Source: Roseiflexus sp. (GTDB taxonomy: Bacteria; Chloroflexota; Chloroflexia; Chloroflexales; Roseiflexaceae). From it: 64,000 nt of DNA. The position numbers and the translations under genes were made by a program. The stretch covers positions 1-64,000 of the forward strand of contig JAGHYV010000012.1 in NCBI GenBank assembly GCA_017743475.1, in the 5' to 3' direction. Numbering within the stretch: position 1 is the stretch's first letter; each line of letters begins with the position of its first letter. The notes beneath the pieces are model-generated. The model ran no database searches. It saw only the letters and a list, made by a program, of their open reading frames with translations, and was not told where the DNA came from. Below, piece by piece: positions 29,168-36,982 of this stretch.

Positions 29168-29196
29168 AGTGTACTCATATCATGGAGATTTGTCAA
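29168..29196 (-). promoter_or_regulatory. livK promoter
   Basis: On the minus strand TTGACA (29191-29196), a 17-base spacer and TACACT (29168-29173). The 13 bases at 29185-29197 are identical to those around the gltB -35. Confidence 0.55.
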
Positions 29197-29225
29197 GTTT
29201 CGTTGACGACCCGGATGAGTCACGT

Positions 29226-29804
29226 ATGAGTGAACGGCGCACAACAATAACGATGGTAGCGCTTGGCGTGCTGATTGCGCTAGCGCTGATTGCGTTTGAC
29301 GGCTCGGGCGGCAGTTTTAGTTCGCCAGAGTTGATGAAGCATTTTGCAGCGCGTCCCCCCGATCCTTCTGATCCGCTGTTTGATCTGCCCCGCATCAGCG
29401 TGCCACAGGCGCCGCCTGATCTCATACGTGCACTCGAAGAGCTGCAGGCACGGCTGTCTGAAGGTCGGACGGCGGCGCCATTGACGCCAACCGCGACTGG
29501 TCCACGCGCCGAAGTGCGCGTCAGTGGGATGCGTCGCCACGGGGACCAGATAATTGTGAGCGGCAGCGTCCGCAATGTAGGGAACCGGGCTGTGACGATT
29601 CCGCCTGGCACTTTCGTCTTTCGCGATAGCCATGGTGTGCGCTATACGACCGAAGCGAGCGGCAGTGCGACTCTGGCGCCAGGGGAAATGATGACGTTTG
29701 AGTTTACAATTCCACTGCCCCCCAGGCGGGGTCTGACGCTGATTTTCGATCTGCCGCCTGATCCGCCCCTTGAACAAACGCTGACTCTGGAAGTCATCGA
29801 ATAG
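29226..29804 (+). CDS. Membrane-anchored protein of unknown function
   Basis: I do not recognise this 192-residue protein. A signal anchor (VALGVLIALALIAF, about residues 11-24) is followed by a Pro-rich stretch, a short helix (PPDLIRALEELQARL) and, from about residue 95, an all-beta domain: VRVSGMRRHGDQIIVSGSVRNVGNRAVTI, then GEMMTFEFTIPLP. The pattern of a conserved 'NVGN' turn resembles FxLYD or DUF4352 immunoglobulin-like modules, so an extracytoplasmic binding or packing role is likely. The start ATG at 29226 fits the anchor; the upstream DNA is the livK promoter. Confidence 0.6.
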   Translation: MSERRTTITMVALGVLIALALIAFDGSGGSFSSPELMKHFAARPPDPSDPLFDLPRISVPQAPPDLIRALEELQARLSEGRTAAPLTPTATGPRAEVRVSGMRRHGDQIIVSGSVRNVGNRAVTIPPGTFVFRDSHGVRYTTEASGSATLAPGEMMTFEFTIPLPPRRGLTLIFDLPPDPPLEQTLTLEVIE

Positions 29805-30098
29805 GCGATGCTCGCATCAGAGTGCCGAATCGGCGTGCAGGCACGTCTGGTGTGCACCTGGGAGTCAAAGTGGCAACTTCCTCTGTTTTACAACATCTTC
29901 ACAACATTTCTGCAACATCCTCGTGGTACAGTGCGTTATAGAAATCACTATTCCCGACCAGTGACCTGATAGTGTCAGTGTGGACAGAGTTGCACCAGTG
30001 TCGGAATCGTTCAATGTCAAGGCGGGTGATACCTTTTTGGCACACCGTTGATCGGCAGTTCGTTCCATGAATTCAGCACAGAGAGGAAACAGACCCCG

Positions 30099-30650
30099 AT
30101 GAGCGACATCACCCCGGCAGTCTATTTTGCGGAAGTTGTGCCGCAGCGCTTCGCTGCAGCAGTTGCCAGCGCGTCGGAAGAGGTGCTGGCGCAGCCTGAG
30201 TTGACGGTGACCTACACCATTGAAGGAGAGGGCGATCAGGGTGGCGTCTTTGGATTAAAAGTTTCGGGCAGGTCGATAGAATTCGTCGATGGCGGCATCG
30301 AAAACGCCGATCTGCAACTCGTGATGACCTATGACAACTGGCGTTCCGTGGCAGAGGGGGATGCCATAGAGCCATTCATCGACTATTTCCTTCGCCGCAA
30401 GGTCGAGGTAGTGAAGAACCTGCGCGGGATGGTCAAACTGGAGTTGACCCGCTCCGACGAGAGTTTGTTTGAGAGCGTCAGCATCTTTGGCGGTCAATCC
30501 GAGCCGTCGGTGACGCTGCGGATGACGGCGGACGATTATCGTCAGATGCTTTCGGGCGAGTTGAATGGGCAGATGGCGTTTATGATGGGGAAGTTGCGGT
30601 TTGAGGGTAGTCTGCCGCTGTTGATGCAGATCGGTGCGCTGAGCGGCTAG
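30099..30650 (+). CDS. SCP2 sterol-binding domain protein
   Basis: A 183-residue single-domain protein of the SCP2 (sterol carrier protein 2) fold, which binds sterols, fatty acids or acyl-CoA in a hydrophobic tunnel. Typical traits are the N-terminal helix (YFAEVVPQRFAAAVA), the beta-sheet with LQLVMTYDNWRSVAEG, and the C-terminal MTADDYRQMLSGELNGQMAFMMGKLRFEGSLPLLMQIGAL. GAGAGGAAAC precedes the ATG. It is the first gene of the acyl-CoA oxidation cluster, 53 bases before the first acyl-CoA dehydrogenase, which suggests a lipid carrier for it. The upstream gap 29805-30098 has direct repeats of ACAACAT but no clear promoter. Confidence 0.85.
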   Translation: MSDITPAVYFAEVVPQRFAAAVASASEEVLAQPELTVTYTIEGEGDQGGVFGLKVSGRSIEFVDGGIENADLQLVMTYDNWRSVAEGDAIEPFIDYFLRRKVEVVKNLRGMVKLELTRSDESLFESVSIFGGQSEPSVTLRMTADDYRQMLSGELNGQMAFMMGKLRFEGSLPLLMQIGALSG

Positions 30651-30703
30651 CGGATTTTGCACGACATACGCAGTCTCACTATCCAGACACTAAGGAGATA
30701 TCC

Positions 30704-31798
30704 ATGATCTCGTTTACTCCGTCGGAAGAGCAGCAGTTGATCATCGACACCGTGCGCCGCTATGCGGTTGATCGGATGCGCCCCGCCGCCTATGAGGCGG
30801 ACGAGAAGCGCGTAATTCCATCGGAGATCATCGCGCGGGGGTGGGATCTGGGCTTGTTGCCGAGCGCCATCCCGGAGCAGTATGGCGGCTTTGGCGAGAC
30901 GCATCAGGCGCTGACCGGCGTTCTGGCGGCGGAAGAGTTGGGGTATGGCGATCTGTCCATGGCGCTGTACCTGATGACCCCCAACCTGTTTGCGATCCCG
31001 ATCCTGCACTTTGGCACTGAGGATCAGAAGGAGCGCTGGTTGCCACGCTTGGTGGAAGGCGGGTTTGCACCGTATACGGCAGCGCTGATCGAGCCGCGCT
31101 GGAGTTTCGATCCGCATACACTGCATACGGTTGCCGAGCGCGAGGGCAATATCTACGAAATCACAGGGCATAAAGCGCTTGTGCCCCTCGCCGCCGATGC
31201 GCAGGCGTTCCTGGTTTATGCTCGTGAGAACGATACGACCCAGGCGTTTATCATTGAGCGCGGCACGGAAGGGCTAGCAGTGCTGGAACGGGAAAGTTTT
31301 ATGGGCATTCGCGCATTGCCAACCTATGAATTGCGGTTGGATGATGTGCATGTACCGGCATCGTGTCGGCTAGGGGGTGATCAGGGCATCGATATCGATG
31401 CGCTGATGAATTATTCGCGGGTTGCGCTGGCGGCGCTGGCAGTCGGTGTGGCGCGCGGCGCTTTCGAGTATGCGCGCGATTACGCAAAGCAGCGTGAAGC
31501 GTTTGGGAAACCGATTGCGCAGAACCAGGCGATTGCGTTCATGCTGGCTGAGATGGCGATTGAGATTGAGGCAGCGCGCCTGATGACCTATGAAGCGGCA
31601 TGGCATCTTGACAAAGGACACAATGCCACGCAGTCGGCATCGCTTGCCAAAGCGTATGCTGATGAAATGGTGCTGATGGTGACCGACCGCGCTGTGCAGA
31701 TCCTGGGCGGTCATGGCTATATTCGCGAGCATCCGGTCGAGCGCTGGCTGCGGAACGGGCGCGGGTTCAGCACGTTCCTCGGTCTGGCAATGGTGTGA
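30704..31798 (+). CDS. Acyl-CoA dehydrogenase-like subunit lacking the catalytic Glu
   Basis: Acyl-CoA dehydrogenase fold, 364 residues. It keeps the FAD-contact motifs of the C-terminal domain, KQREAFGKPIAQNQ (263-275) and QILGGHGYIREHPVERWLR (332-350). It ends at once afterwards: the usual YEGT segment with the catalytic Glu is absent, the alternative IVD/LCAD position reads NYSR rather than LERL, and the mid-domain TEPxxGSD motif is replaced by IEPRWSFDP. Alone it should not be a complete enzyme. AAGGAGA precedes the ATG. The next gene, 11 bases on, has exactly the missing motifs, so the two probably form one heteromeric enzyme. Confidence 0.9.
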   Translation: MISFTPSEEQQLIIDTVRRYAVDRMRPAAYEADEKRVIPSEIIARGWDLGLLPSAIPEQYGGFGETHQALTGVLAAEELGYGDLSMALYLMTPNLFAIPILHFGTEDQKERWLPRLVEGGFAPYTAALIEPRWSFDPHTLHTVAEREGNIYEITGHKALVPLAADAQAFLVYARENDTTQAFIIERGTEGLAVLERESFMGIRALPTYELRLDDVHVPASCRLGGDQGIDIDALMNYSRVALAALAVGVARGAFEYARDYAKQREAFGKPIAQNQAIAFMLAEMAIEIEAARLMTYEAAWHLDKGHNATQSASLAKAYADEMVLMVTDRAVQILGGHGYIREHPVERWLRNGRGFSTFLGLAMV

Positions 31799-31809
31799 GG
31801 AGAACTAGA

Positions 31810-33060
31810 ATGATCGACTTTGAAATACCAACCCCGATCAAGCGTCAGGTACAGTTCATCACGATGCTCGGCGAGCAGGTGATGCGCCCGGTAGCGCGCT
31901 ACTACGATGAGCATGAAATGGAACGTCCGTGGGATTATATCAATCTGATCTGGCCCACCATCCGCGATCGCGGCGGGCGCTCGTTCTCAGTCGAAGATGG
32001 CAAGGAGGATAAAGAAGGTAAGCCGCGCCCGCGCATCGGCTATCTCATGCTGGCTCACGTGGTTGAGGCGCTGTCGTGGGGCGACGCCGGGCTGTATCTC
32101 TGCACGCCGGGGAGCGCGCTTGGCGGTGCGGCTGTCGATGCGACCGGCACGCCAGAGCAGAAGGAGCGCTTCCTGAAGCGTTTTGGCGAAGGGGAGCCAA
32201 AATGGGCGGCGATGGCGATGACCGAACCGCACTGCGGATCGGATACGGCGGCGATCCGCACGACGGCGCGTCTCTCCGAAGATGGCAAAGAGTGGATCCT
32301 GAATGGCGAGAAAATCTTCGTCACCGGGGGTCTAATGGCTGCCAAAGAATCGCGTGGGTTCGTCGTCGTGTGGGCGACGGTCGATCCGTCGGCAGGACGT
32401 GCCGGGATAAAGCCGTTCGTGGTCGAAGCCGGTACGCCGGGGATGACGGTGACGAAACTGGAGCATAAGCACGGCATCCGCGTGTCGGATACGGCAGCGA
32501 TTGTGTTCAACGATTGCCGCATTCCGTATGATAATATCCTTGGCAGCCCAGAAATTGTGAAGGGGGATACGGAGCACAAGGGCTTCAAGGGTGCGATGAA
32601 AACGTTCGACGCCACCCGCCCGCTGGTGGCGGCGTCGGCGCTGGGCATTGCGCGCGCCGCGCTTGAGTTCACCGCCTCGTACCTGAAAGAACGTGGCGTA
32701 AAGGTGCGCTACGGCATCGCTCCGCACCTGCAAACGGCGGTCGAGCGCGACTTGATCCATATGGAGATGCAGCATCGGGCAGCCTGGTTGCTGGTGCTCA
32801 AAGCGGTGACGAAGATGGATGCCGGTGAGGAGAACGCGCTCGACGCATCGATGGCGAAGGTGAAAGCCGGTCAGGTGGCAACGTATGTCTCGCAGAAAGC
32901 GGTTGAACTGCTGGGTCCGGAAGGGTATTCGTGCAAACTGCTGGTCGAAAAGTGGATGCGCGACGCCCGGATCAACGATATTTACGAGGGCACCGGTCAG
33001 ATCAATCGCCTGATCGTGGCGCGACGCTTGCTGGGGTACACCAGTCGTGAGTTGCGCTGA
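31810..33060 (+). CDS. Acyl-CoA dehydrogenase-like subunit with the catalytic Glu
   Basis: Acyl-CoA dehydrogenase fold, 416 residues. It has the mid-domain motif MTEPHCGSDTAAIRTTA (137-153), NGEKIFVTGG, and RINDIYEGTGQINRLIVARRLL with catalytic Glu393. It lacks the RxxFG...Q and GGHGY FAD-contact motifs, which read ERGVKVRYG and LLGPEGYSCK. These losses complement those of the preceding subunit. The ATG at 31810 follows GAGGAG at 8 bases. Similar alpha2beta2 dehydrogenases are known from actinobacterial steroid side-chain oxidation (ChsE1-ChsE2 type); with the SCP2 gene, a bulky or sterol/hopanoid-like acyl-CoA is a reasonable guess. Confidence 0.92.
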   Translation: MIDFEIPTPIKRQVQFITMLGEQVMRPVARYYDEHEMERPWDYINLIWPTIRDRGGRSFSVEDGKEDKEGKPRPRIGYLMLAHVVEALSWGDAGLYLCTPGSALGGAAVDATGTPEQKERFLKRFGEGEPKWAAMAMTEPHCGSDTAAIRTTARLSEDGKEWILNGEKIFVTGGLMAAKESRGFVVVWATVDPSAGRAGIKPFVVEAGTPGMTVTKLEHKHGIRVSDTAAIVFNDCRIPYDNILGSPEIVKGDTEHKGFKGAMKTFDATRPLVAASALGIARAALEFTASYLKERGVKVRYGIAPHLQTAVERDLIHMEMQHRAAWLLVLKAVTKMDAGEENALDASMAKVKAGQVATYVSQKAVELLGPEGYSCKLLVEKWMRDARINDIYEGTGQINRLIVARRLLGYTSRELR

Positions 33061-33084
33061 TGCAGCAGTTATTCAGAGAAAGAA

Positions 33085-33109
33085 CAGGGGCGCTTCGTTG
33101 GCGCCCCTG
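33085..33109 (+). terminator. Hairpin between acyl-CoA dehydrogenase and fadN-like gene
   Basis: A 9-bp stem (CAGGGGCGC and complement) with a 7-base loop, 25 bases after the stop. Only a weak T-rich stretch follows, so it may reduce rather than stop read-through into the next operon gene. Confidence 0.5.
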
Positions 33110-33138
33110 CTTCTCCGTTTCATGAGAAGGAGTCACCA

Positions 33139-35562
33139 ATGACCCAGATTAAGAAAGTGGCTGTCGTTGGCGCCGGTACAATGGGAAGCGGCATCGCTGC
33201 CCACTGTATCAATGCCGGGTTGCAGGTTGTGCTGCTCGATACCGTTCCGTCCAGCCTGACCCCTGACGAGGAAAAACGCGGTCTGACGCTCGAATCGAAG
33301 GAGGTGCGCAATCGCTTCGTCCAAGCGGGTCTGGAGCGGATCAAAAATGCTCGCCCGGCAGCGCTCTTTGATCCGCAGTCGGTCTCCCGAATTGTGATCG
33401 GCAATGTGGAGGACGACCTGGCACTGATCGCGGATGCCGACTGGATTGTCGAGGCGATTATCGAGCAACTCGAACCCAAACGCGCGTTGATGGAAAAGAT
33501 CGAGCGGGTGCGCAAGCCGGGCAGCATTGTTTCGTCCAATACGTCTGGCATCCCGATCGCTGCCATTGCAGCAGGTCGATCCGACGATTTTCGCAGGCAT
33601 TTCTTGGGAACGCACTTCTTCAATCCGCCGCGCTATCTCTACCTCCTCGAAGTCATTCCAACGCCCGACACTGACCCGCAGGTCGTTGCCGCGATTAGTC
33701 GCTTCGCCGATGTGACGCTTGGCAAGGGCGTGGTGATCTGCAAGGATCGCCCCAACTTTATCGGCAACCGCATCTTCAGTTACGATATTGCCACGACGGT
33801 GGGGTATGCGCTGCGCAACGGCTACAGCGTCGAAGAGGTCGATGCCCTGACAGGTGAATTGATCGGCAGACCGAAGACGGCAACCTTTCGCCTCCTCGAT
33901 CTGGTTGGCATCGATGTGATGCTGCATGTGCAACGTAATCTGTATGCGGCGCTTCCAGACGACGAGGAGCGTGAGGCGTTGAAGATCGCGCCCGAAATTG
34001 AGGCAATTGCAGCCAAAGGATGGCTAGGGAACAAGAGCGGCGTCGGTTTCTACAAGGAAACGACAGGTGCATCCGGGCGCGAGTTCTGGCCCCTCAATCT
34101 GCAAACGATGGAACATGAACCGCCTAAAAAGCCACGCTTCGATCTGGTCGGTAAGGCGCGCAATATCGAAGACCTCCGGGAGCGGCTGCGCTTCCTGATC
34201 GACAATGCCGATACCGACCGCGCCGGCGTCTTTATCCGCGAAACAATGCTGCGCACGCTGGCGTACACGGCGCGACGCATTCCGGAGATCTCCGAGAGCA
34301 TCGTCGATATCGACCGCGCTATGCGCTGGGGGTTCAGCCATCAGCTTGGTCCTTTCGAGGTGTGGGATGCGCTTGGGGTGCGGAAGACGGTCGAGCGTAT
34401 GCGTGAACGCGACATTGCTATTGCGCCATGGGTCGAAGACATGCTTGCAAAGGGCGGCGAGAGTTTCTATCGTCGCGAGAATGGGCGGATCGTCAGCGTG
34501 TGGAACCCGATGGATGCGCAGTACGTCGCATACACGCCGCCGGAAGGGGTGCTGTCGCTCGACGACCTGCGTGCACAGGGGAAAGAAATCGCGCGCAACC
34601 ACAGCGCATCGCTTATCGACCTGGGAGATGGCGTGCTCTGCTTCGAGTTCCACTCCAAGGTGAATGCTATCGATCCACTGATCACCGAGATGGGGTGGAA
34701 AGCGCTTGAGTTGCTCCAGGATGATCGCTGGGTCGGCATGGTGATCGGCAATCAGTCGTCCGACTTTTGCGCTGGCGTGAACCTGGGGGTCGTGCTGATG
34801 GGAGTGATGGGTGGCAAACCCGAAGAGTCGGCGAAGTTCGCTAAAGGAACGCAGGACCTCTTCTTCCGCTTCCGTACCTGTCCAAAACCAATCGTAGCTG
34901 CGCCATATGGCCGCGTGCTCGGCGGCGGTGTCGAAGTCTGCCTGGCGGCAGCGCGACGGGTGGCAGCTGCTGAGACGTATATGGGTCTGGTGGAACTGGG
35001 AGTGGGCCTGATCCCTGCCTGGGGCGGGTGCAAGGAGTTTGTCCGCCGGCATGTGTCACCACACGTCAAAACGCCTGGTGTTGATCCGCTTCCCTATCTG
35101 CAACAGGCGTTCGAGACGATTGCGATGGCGAAGGTCAGTGAGTTGGGCGCCGTTCAGGCGAAGCAGCTTGGCTACCTGATGGAAGACGACAAGATCGTGA
35201 TGAACCGCGAGCGGTTGATCGCCGAAGCAAAGAAGGAAGTGTTGCTGATGGTCGCCGAGGGGTATACGCCGGTTCCGCCAGAGGGTGAGCCAGTGTATGC
35301 TATTGGGCGGCGCGGAATTGCAGCCGTGAATGCCATGGTCTATGGCATGCGCCAGGGCGGCTACATCAGCGATTACGATATGAAACTGGCGCGCGCGCTG
35401 GCGTATGTGATGTGCGGCGGCGACCTGACCCAGCCACAGTGGGTCACCGAACAGTATTTCCTTGACCTGGAGTTTGAGCAGGCAAGCCAGTTGATCCAGC
35501 AACCGAAGACCCAGGAGCGGATCATAGCGATCCTGCAAACCGGCAAGCCGTTGCGGAATTGA
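33139..35562 (+). CDS. 3-hydroxyacyl-CoA dehydrogenase/enoyl-CoA hydratase fusion
   Basis: Two-step beta-oxidation enzyme of the FadN/FadB group, 807 residues. Order: NAD-binding domain (GAGTMGSGIA at 11-20, SSNTSGIP, catalytic His in GTHFFNPP with Glu in LLEVIPTPD), two hydroxyacyl dehydrogenase C-terminal domains (to about 440), then a crotonase domain (from about 490). The latter has the oxyanion loop SSDFCAGVNLG and both candidate catalytic Glu, in GGGVEVCLA and GLVELGVGLIPAWGG. The dehydrogenase-first order matches Bacillus FadN rather than E. coli FadB. AAGGAG lies 6 bases before the ATG. Thiolase follows, completing the cycle. Confidence 0.93.
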   Translation: MTQIKKVAVVGAGTMGSGIAAHCINAGLQVVLLDTVPSSLTPDEEKRGLTLESKEVRNRFVQAGLERIKNARPAALFDPQSVSRIVIGNVEDDLALIADADWIVEAIIEQLEPKRALMEKIERVRKPGSIVSSNTSGIPIAAIAAGRSDDFRRHFLGTHFFNPPRYLYLLEVIPTPDTDPQVVAAISRFADVTLGKGVVICKDRPNFIGNRIFSYDIATTVGYALRNGYSVEEVDALTGELIGRPKTATFRLLDLVGIDVMLHVQRNLYAALPDDEEREALKIAPEIEAIAAKGWLGNKSGVGFYKETTGASGREFWPLNLQTMEHEPPKKPRFDLVGKARNIEDLRERLRFLIDNADTDRAGVFIRETMLRTLAYTARRIPEISESIVDIDRAMRWGFSHQLGPFEVWDALGVRKTVERMRERDIAIAPWVEDMLAKGGESFYRRENGRIVSVWNPMDAQYVAYTPPEGVLSLDDLRAQGKEIARNHSASLIDLGDGVLCFEFHSKVNAIDPLITEMGWKALELLQDDRWVGMVIGNQSSDFCAGVNLGVVLMGVMGGKPEESAKFAKGTQDLFFRFRTCPKPIVAAPYGRVLGGGVEVCLAAARRVAAAETYMGLVELGVGLIPAWGGCKEFVRRHVSPHVKTPGVDPLPYLQQAFETIAMAKVSELGAVQAKQLGYLMEDDKIVMNRERLIAEAKKEVLLMVAEGYTPVPPEGEPVYAIGRRGIAAVNAMVYGMRQGGYISDYDMKLARALAYVMCGGDLTQPQWVTEQYFLDLEFEQASQLIQQPKTQERIIAILQTGKPLRN

Positions 35563-35646
35563 TCGCGGTGACGCGGTATACCAGTGTGGCGTCGCCCCGG
35601 CGACCCAGTATGCTGCGCCCATCACGATAGAGTGGAGGCAAAGAGC

Positions 35647-36822
35647 ATGCGAGAAGCAGTGATTGTCAGCGCAGTTCGCACGGCCGTCGGCAAAGCGCCG
35701 CGCGGCTCGTTGCGCAGTGTTCATCCGACCGATCTGGCGGCGACCGTGATCCGGTCAGCAGTTGAGCGTGTTCCTGGTCTCGACCCGAAGGAGATTGATG
35801 ATGTTATTCTGGGATGCGCCATGCCTGAGGCGGAACAGGGCTTGAATATGGCGCGCATCGCGCTCCTGCGCGCAGGTCTGCCTACAGATGTGCCCGGTCA
35901 GACGGTCAACCGGTTCTGTGCGTCGGGTTTGCAGACTATCGCTATTGCAGCGCAACAGGTGATGAGCGGCATGGGTGATGTGATCGTCGCCGGAGGCGCT
36001 GAGAGTATGAGCTCCGTACCAATGGGAGGGCATCACTTTGCGCCCAACCCGGCAATGGCGGAGATAAGTCCTGAGGTATACCTCGGCATGGGTTTGACTG
36101 CCGAGAATGTGGCAAAGCGGTACGAGATCAGTCGTGAGGATCAGGATGCGTTTGCGCTGCGGTCGCATCAGCGCGCAATTGCTGCCATCGACGCCGGTCT
36201 GTTCAAGGACGAGATTGTGCCGATTGAAGTAGAGCACGTCTGGTTCGAAAACGGCAAGGTACAGCGTTCGACGATGATCTTTGACACCGATGAAGGTCCA
36301 CGTCGTGACACCTCGGCTGAAGCGCTGGCGAAACTCAAACCGGTCTTTGCGGTCAACGGCACAATCACTGCCGGAAACTCCTCGCAGACTAGCGACGGAT
36401 CGGCGGCGGTGGTGGTCATGAGCCGCGAAAAGGCTGATGCGCTGGGGGTGAAGCCGCTGGCGCGCTTTGTGTCATTCGCAGTTGCGGGTGTGCCGCCGGA
36501 AATAATGGGGATTGGTCCAGTTGCTGCAATCCCGAAAGCGCTCAAGCAGGCCGGGTTAACCATCGACCAGATTGACCTGATCGAACTGAACGAGGCGTTT
36601 GCAGCGCAGGCGCTGGCAGTGATTCGTGCGCTCGAACTCGACGAAGAGAAGGTCAACGTCAACGGTGGCGCTATTGCGCTCGGGCATCCGCTGGGATGCA
36701 CCGGCGCCAAGTTGACGGTGCAGATCCTGCACGAACTCCGGCGTCGCGGCGGTCGCTACGGACTGATCACCATGTGCGTCGGCGGCGGTATGGGAGCTGC
36801 TGGCATTGTCGAGATGCTGTAA
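35647..36822 (+). CDS. fadA: Acetyl-CoA acyltransferase (thiolase)
   Basis: Cleaves 3-ketoacyl-CoA to acetyl-CoA and a shortened acyl-CoA. The 391-residue product has the acyl-accepting Cys in [33 protein letters not shown], the His in [17 protein letters not shown] and the second Cys in [12 protein letters not shown]. The ATG at 35647 has GGAGG about 10 bases upstream and is preferred over a longer frame. Last gene of the operon. A degradative (FadA) rather than biosynthetic role is inferred from the neighbours. Confidence 0.94.
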   Translation: MREAVIVSAVRTAVGKAPRGSLRSVHPTDLAATVIRSAVERVPGLDPKEIDDVILGCAMPEAEQGLNMARIALLRAGLPTDVPGQTVNRFCASGLQTIAIAAQQVMSGMGDVIVAGGAESMSSVPMGGHHFAPNPAMAEISPEVYLGMGLTAENVAKRYEISREDQDAFALRSHQRAIAAIDAGLFKDEIVPIEVEHVWFENGKVQRSTMIFDTDEGPRRDTSAEALAKLKPVFAVNGTITAGNSSQTSDGSAAVVVMSREKADALGVKPLARFVSFAVAGVPPEIMGIGPVAAIPKALKQAGLTIDQIDLIELNEAFAAQALAVIRALELDEEKVNVNGGAIALGHPLGCTGAKLTVQILHELRRRGGRYGLITMCVGGGMGAAGIVEML

Positions 36823-36829
36823 TGTGTAG

Positions 36830-36859
36830 GCAGGCGTCTTCGACAGCGGAGACGCCTGC
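36830..36859 (+). terminator. Terminator hairpin after fadA
   Basis: A 10-bp perfect stem (GCAGGCGTCT and complement) with a 10-base loop, 7 bases after the stop, no T-tract. Confidence 0.65.
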
Positions 36860-36917
36860 TATCGAAGAGATTCATCTCATGGGTTGTAGTGATTTTGTAA
36901 ACTTTTGTCGTTTCCCT

Positions 36918-36947
36918 CTTGATTTCCTTATCAAGGGCTGCTATACT
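36918..36947 (+). promoter_or_regulatory. Promoter of the HerA-like gene with overlapping dyad
   Basis: TTGATT (36919-36924), a 17-base spacer and TATACT (36942-36947). The -35 lies in the inverted repeat CTTGAT-TTCCTT-ATCAAG (36918-36935), which could be an operator. Confidence 0.55.
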
Positions 36948-36982
36948 GCGAACGGGTGTTTAGCATTTCTGTTCGGAGTAGC

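Noticed and set aside
33776-35069. Long minus-strand frames opposite the FadN-like gene
   Set aside because: His/Arg-rich antisense shadows typical of GC-rich genes; the plus-strand gene has all catalytic motifs.
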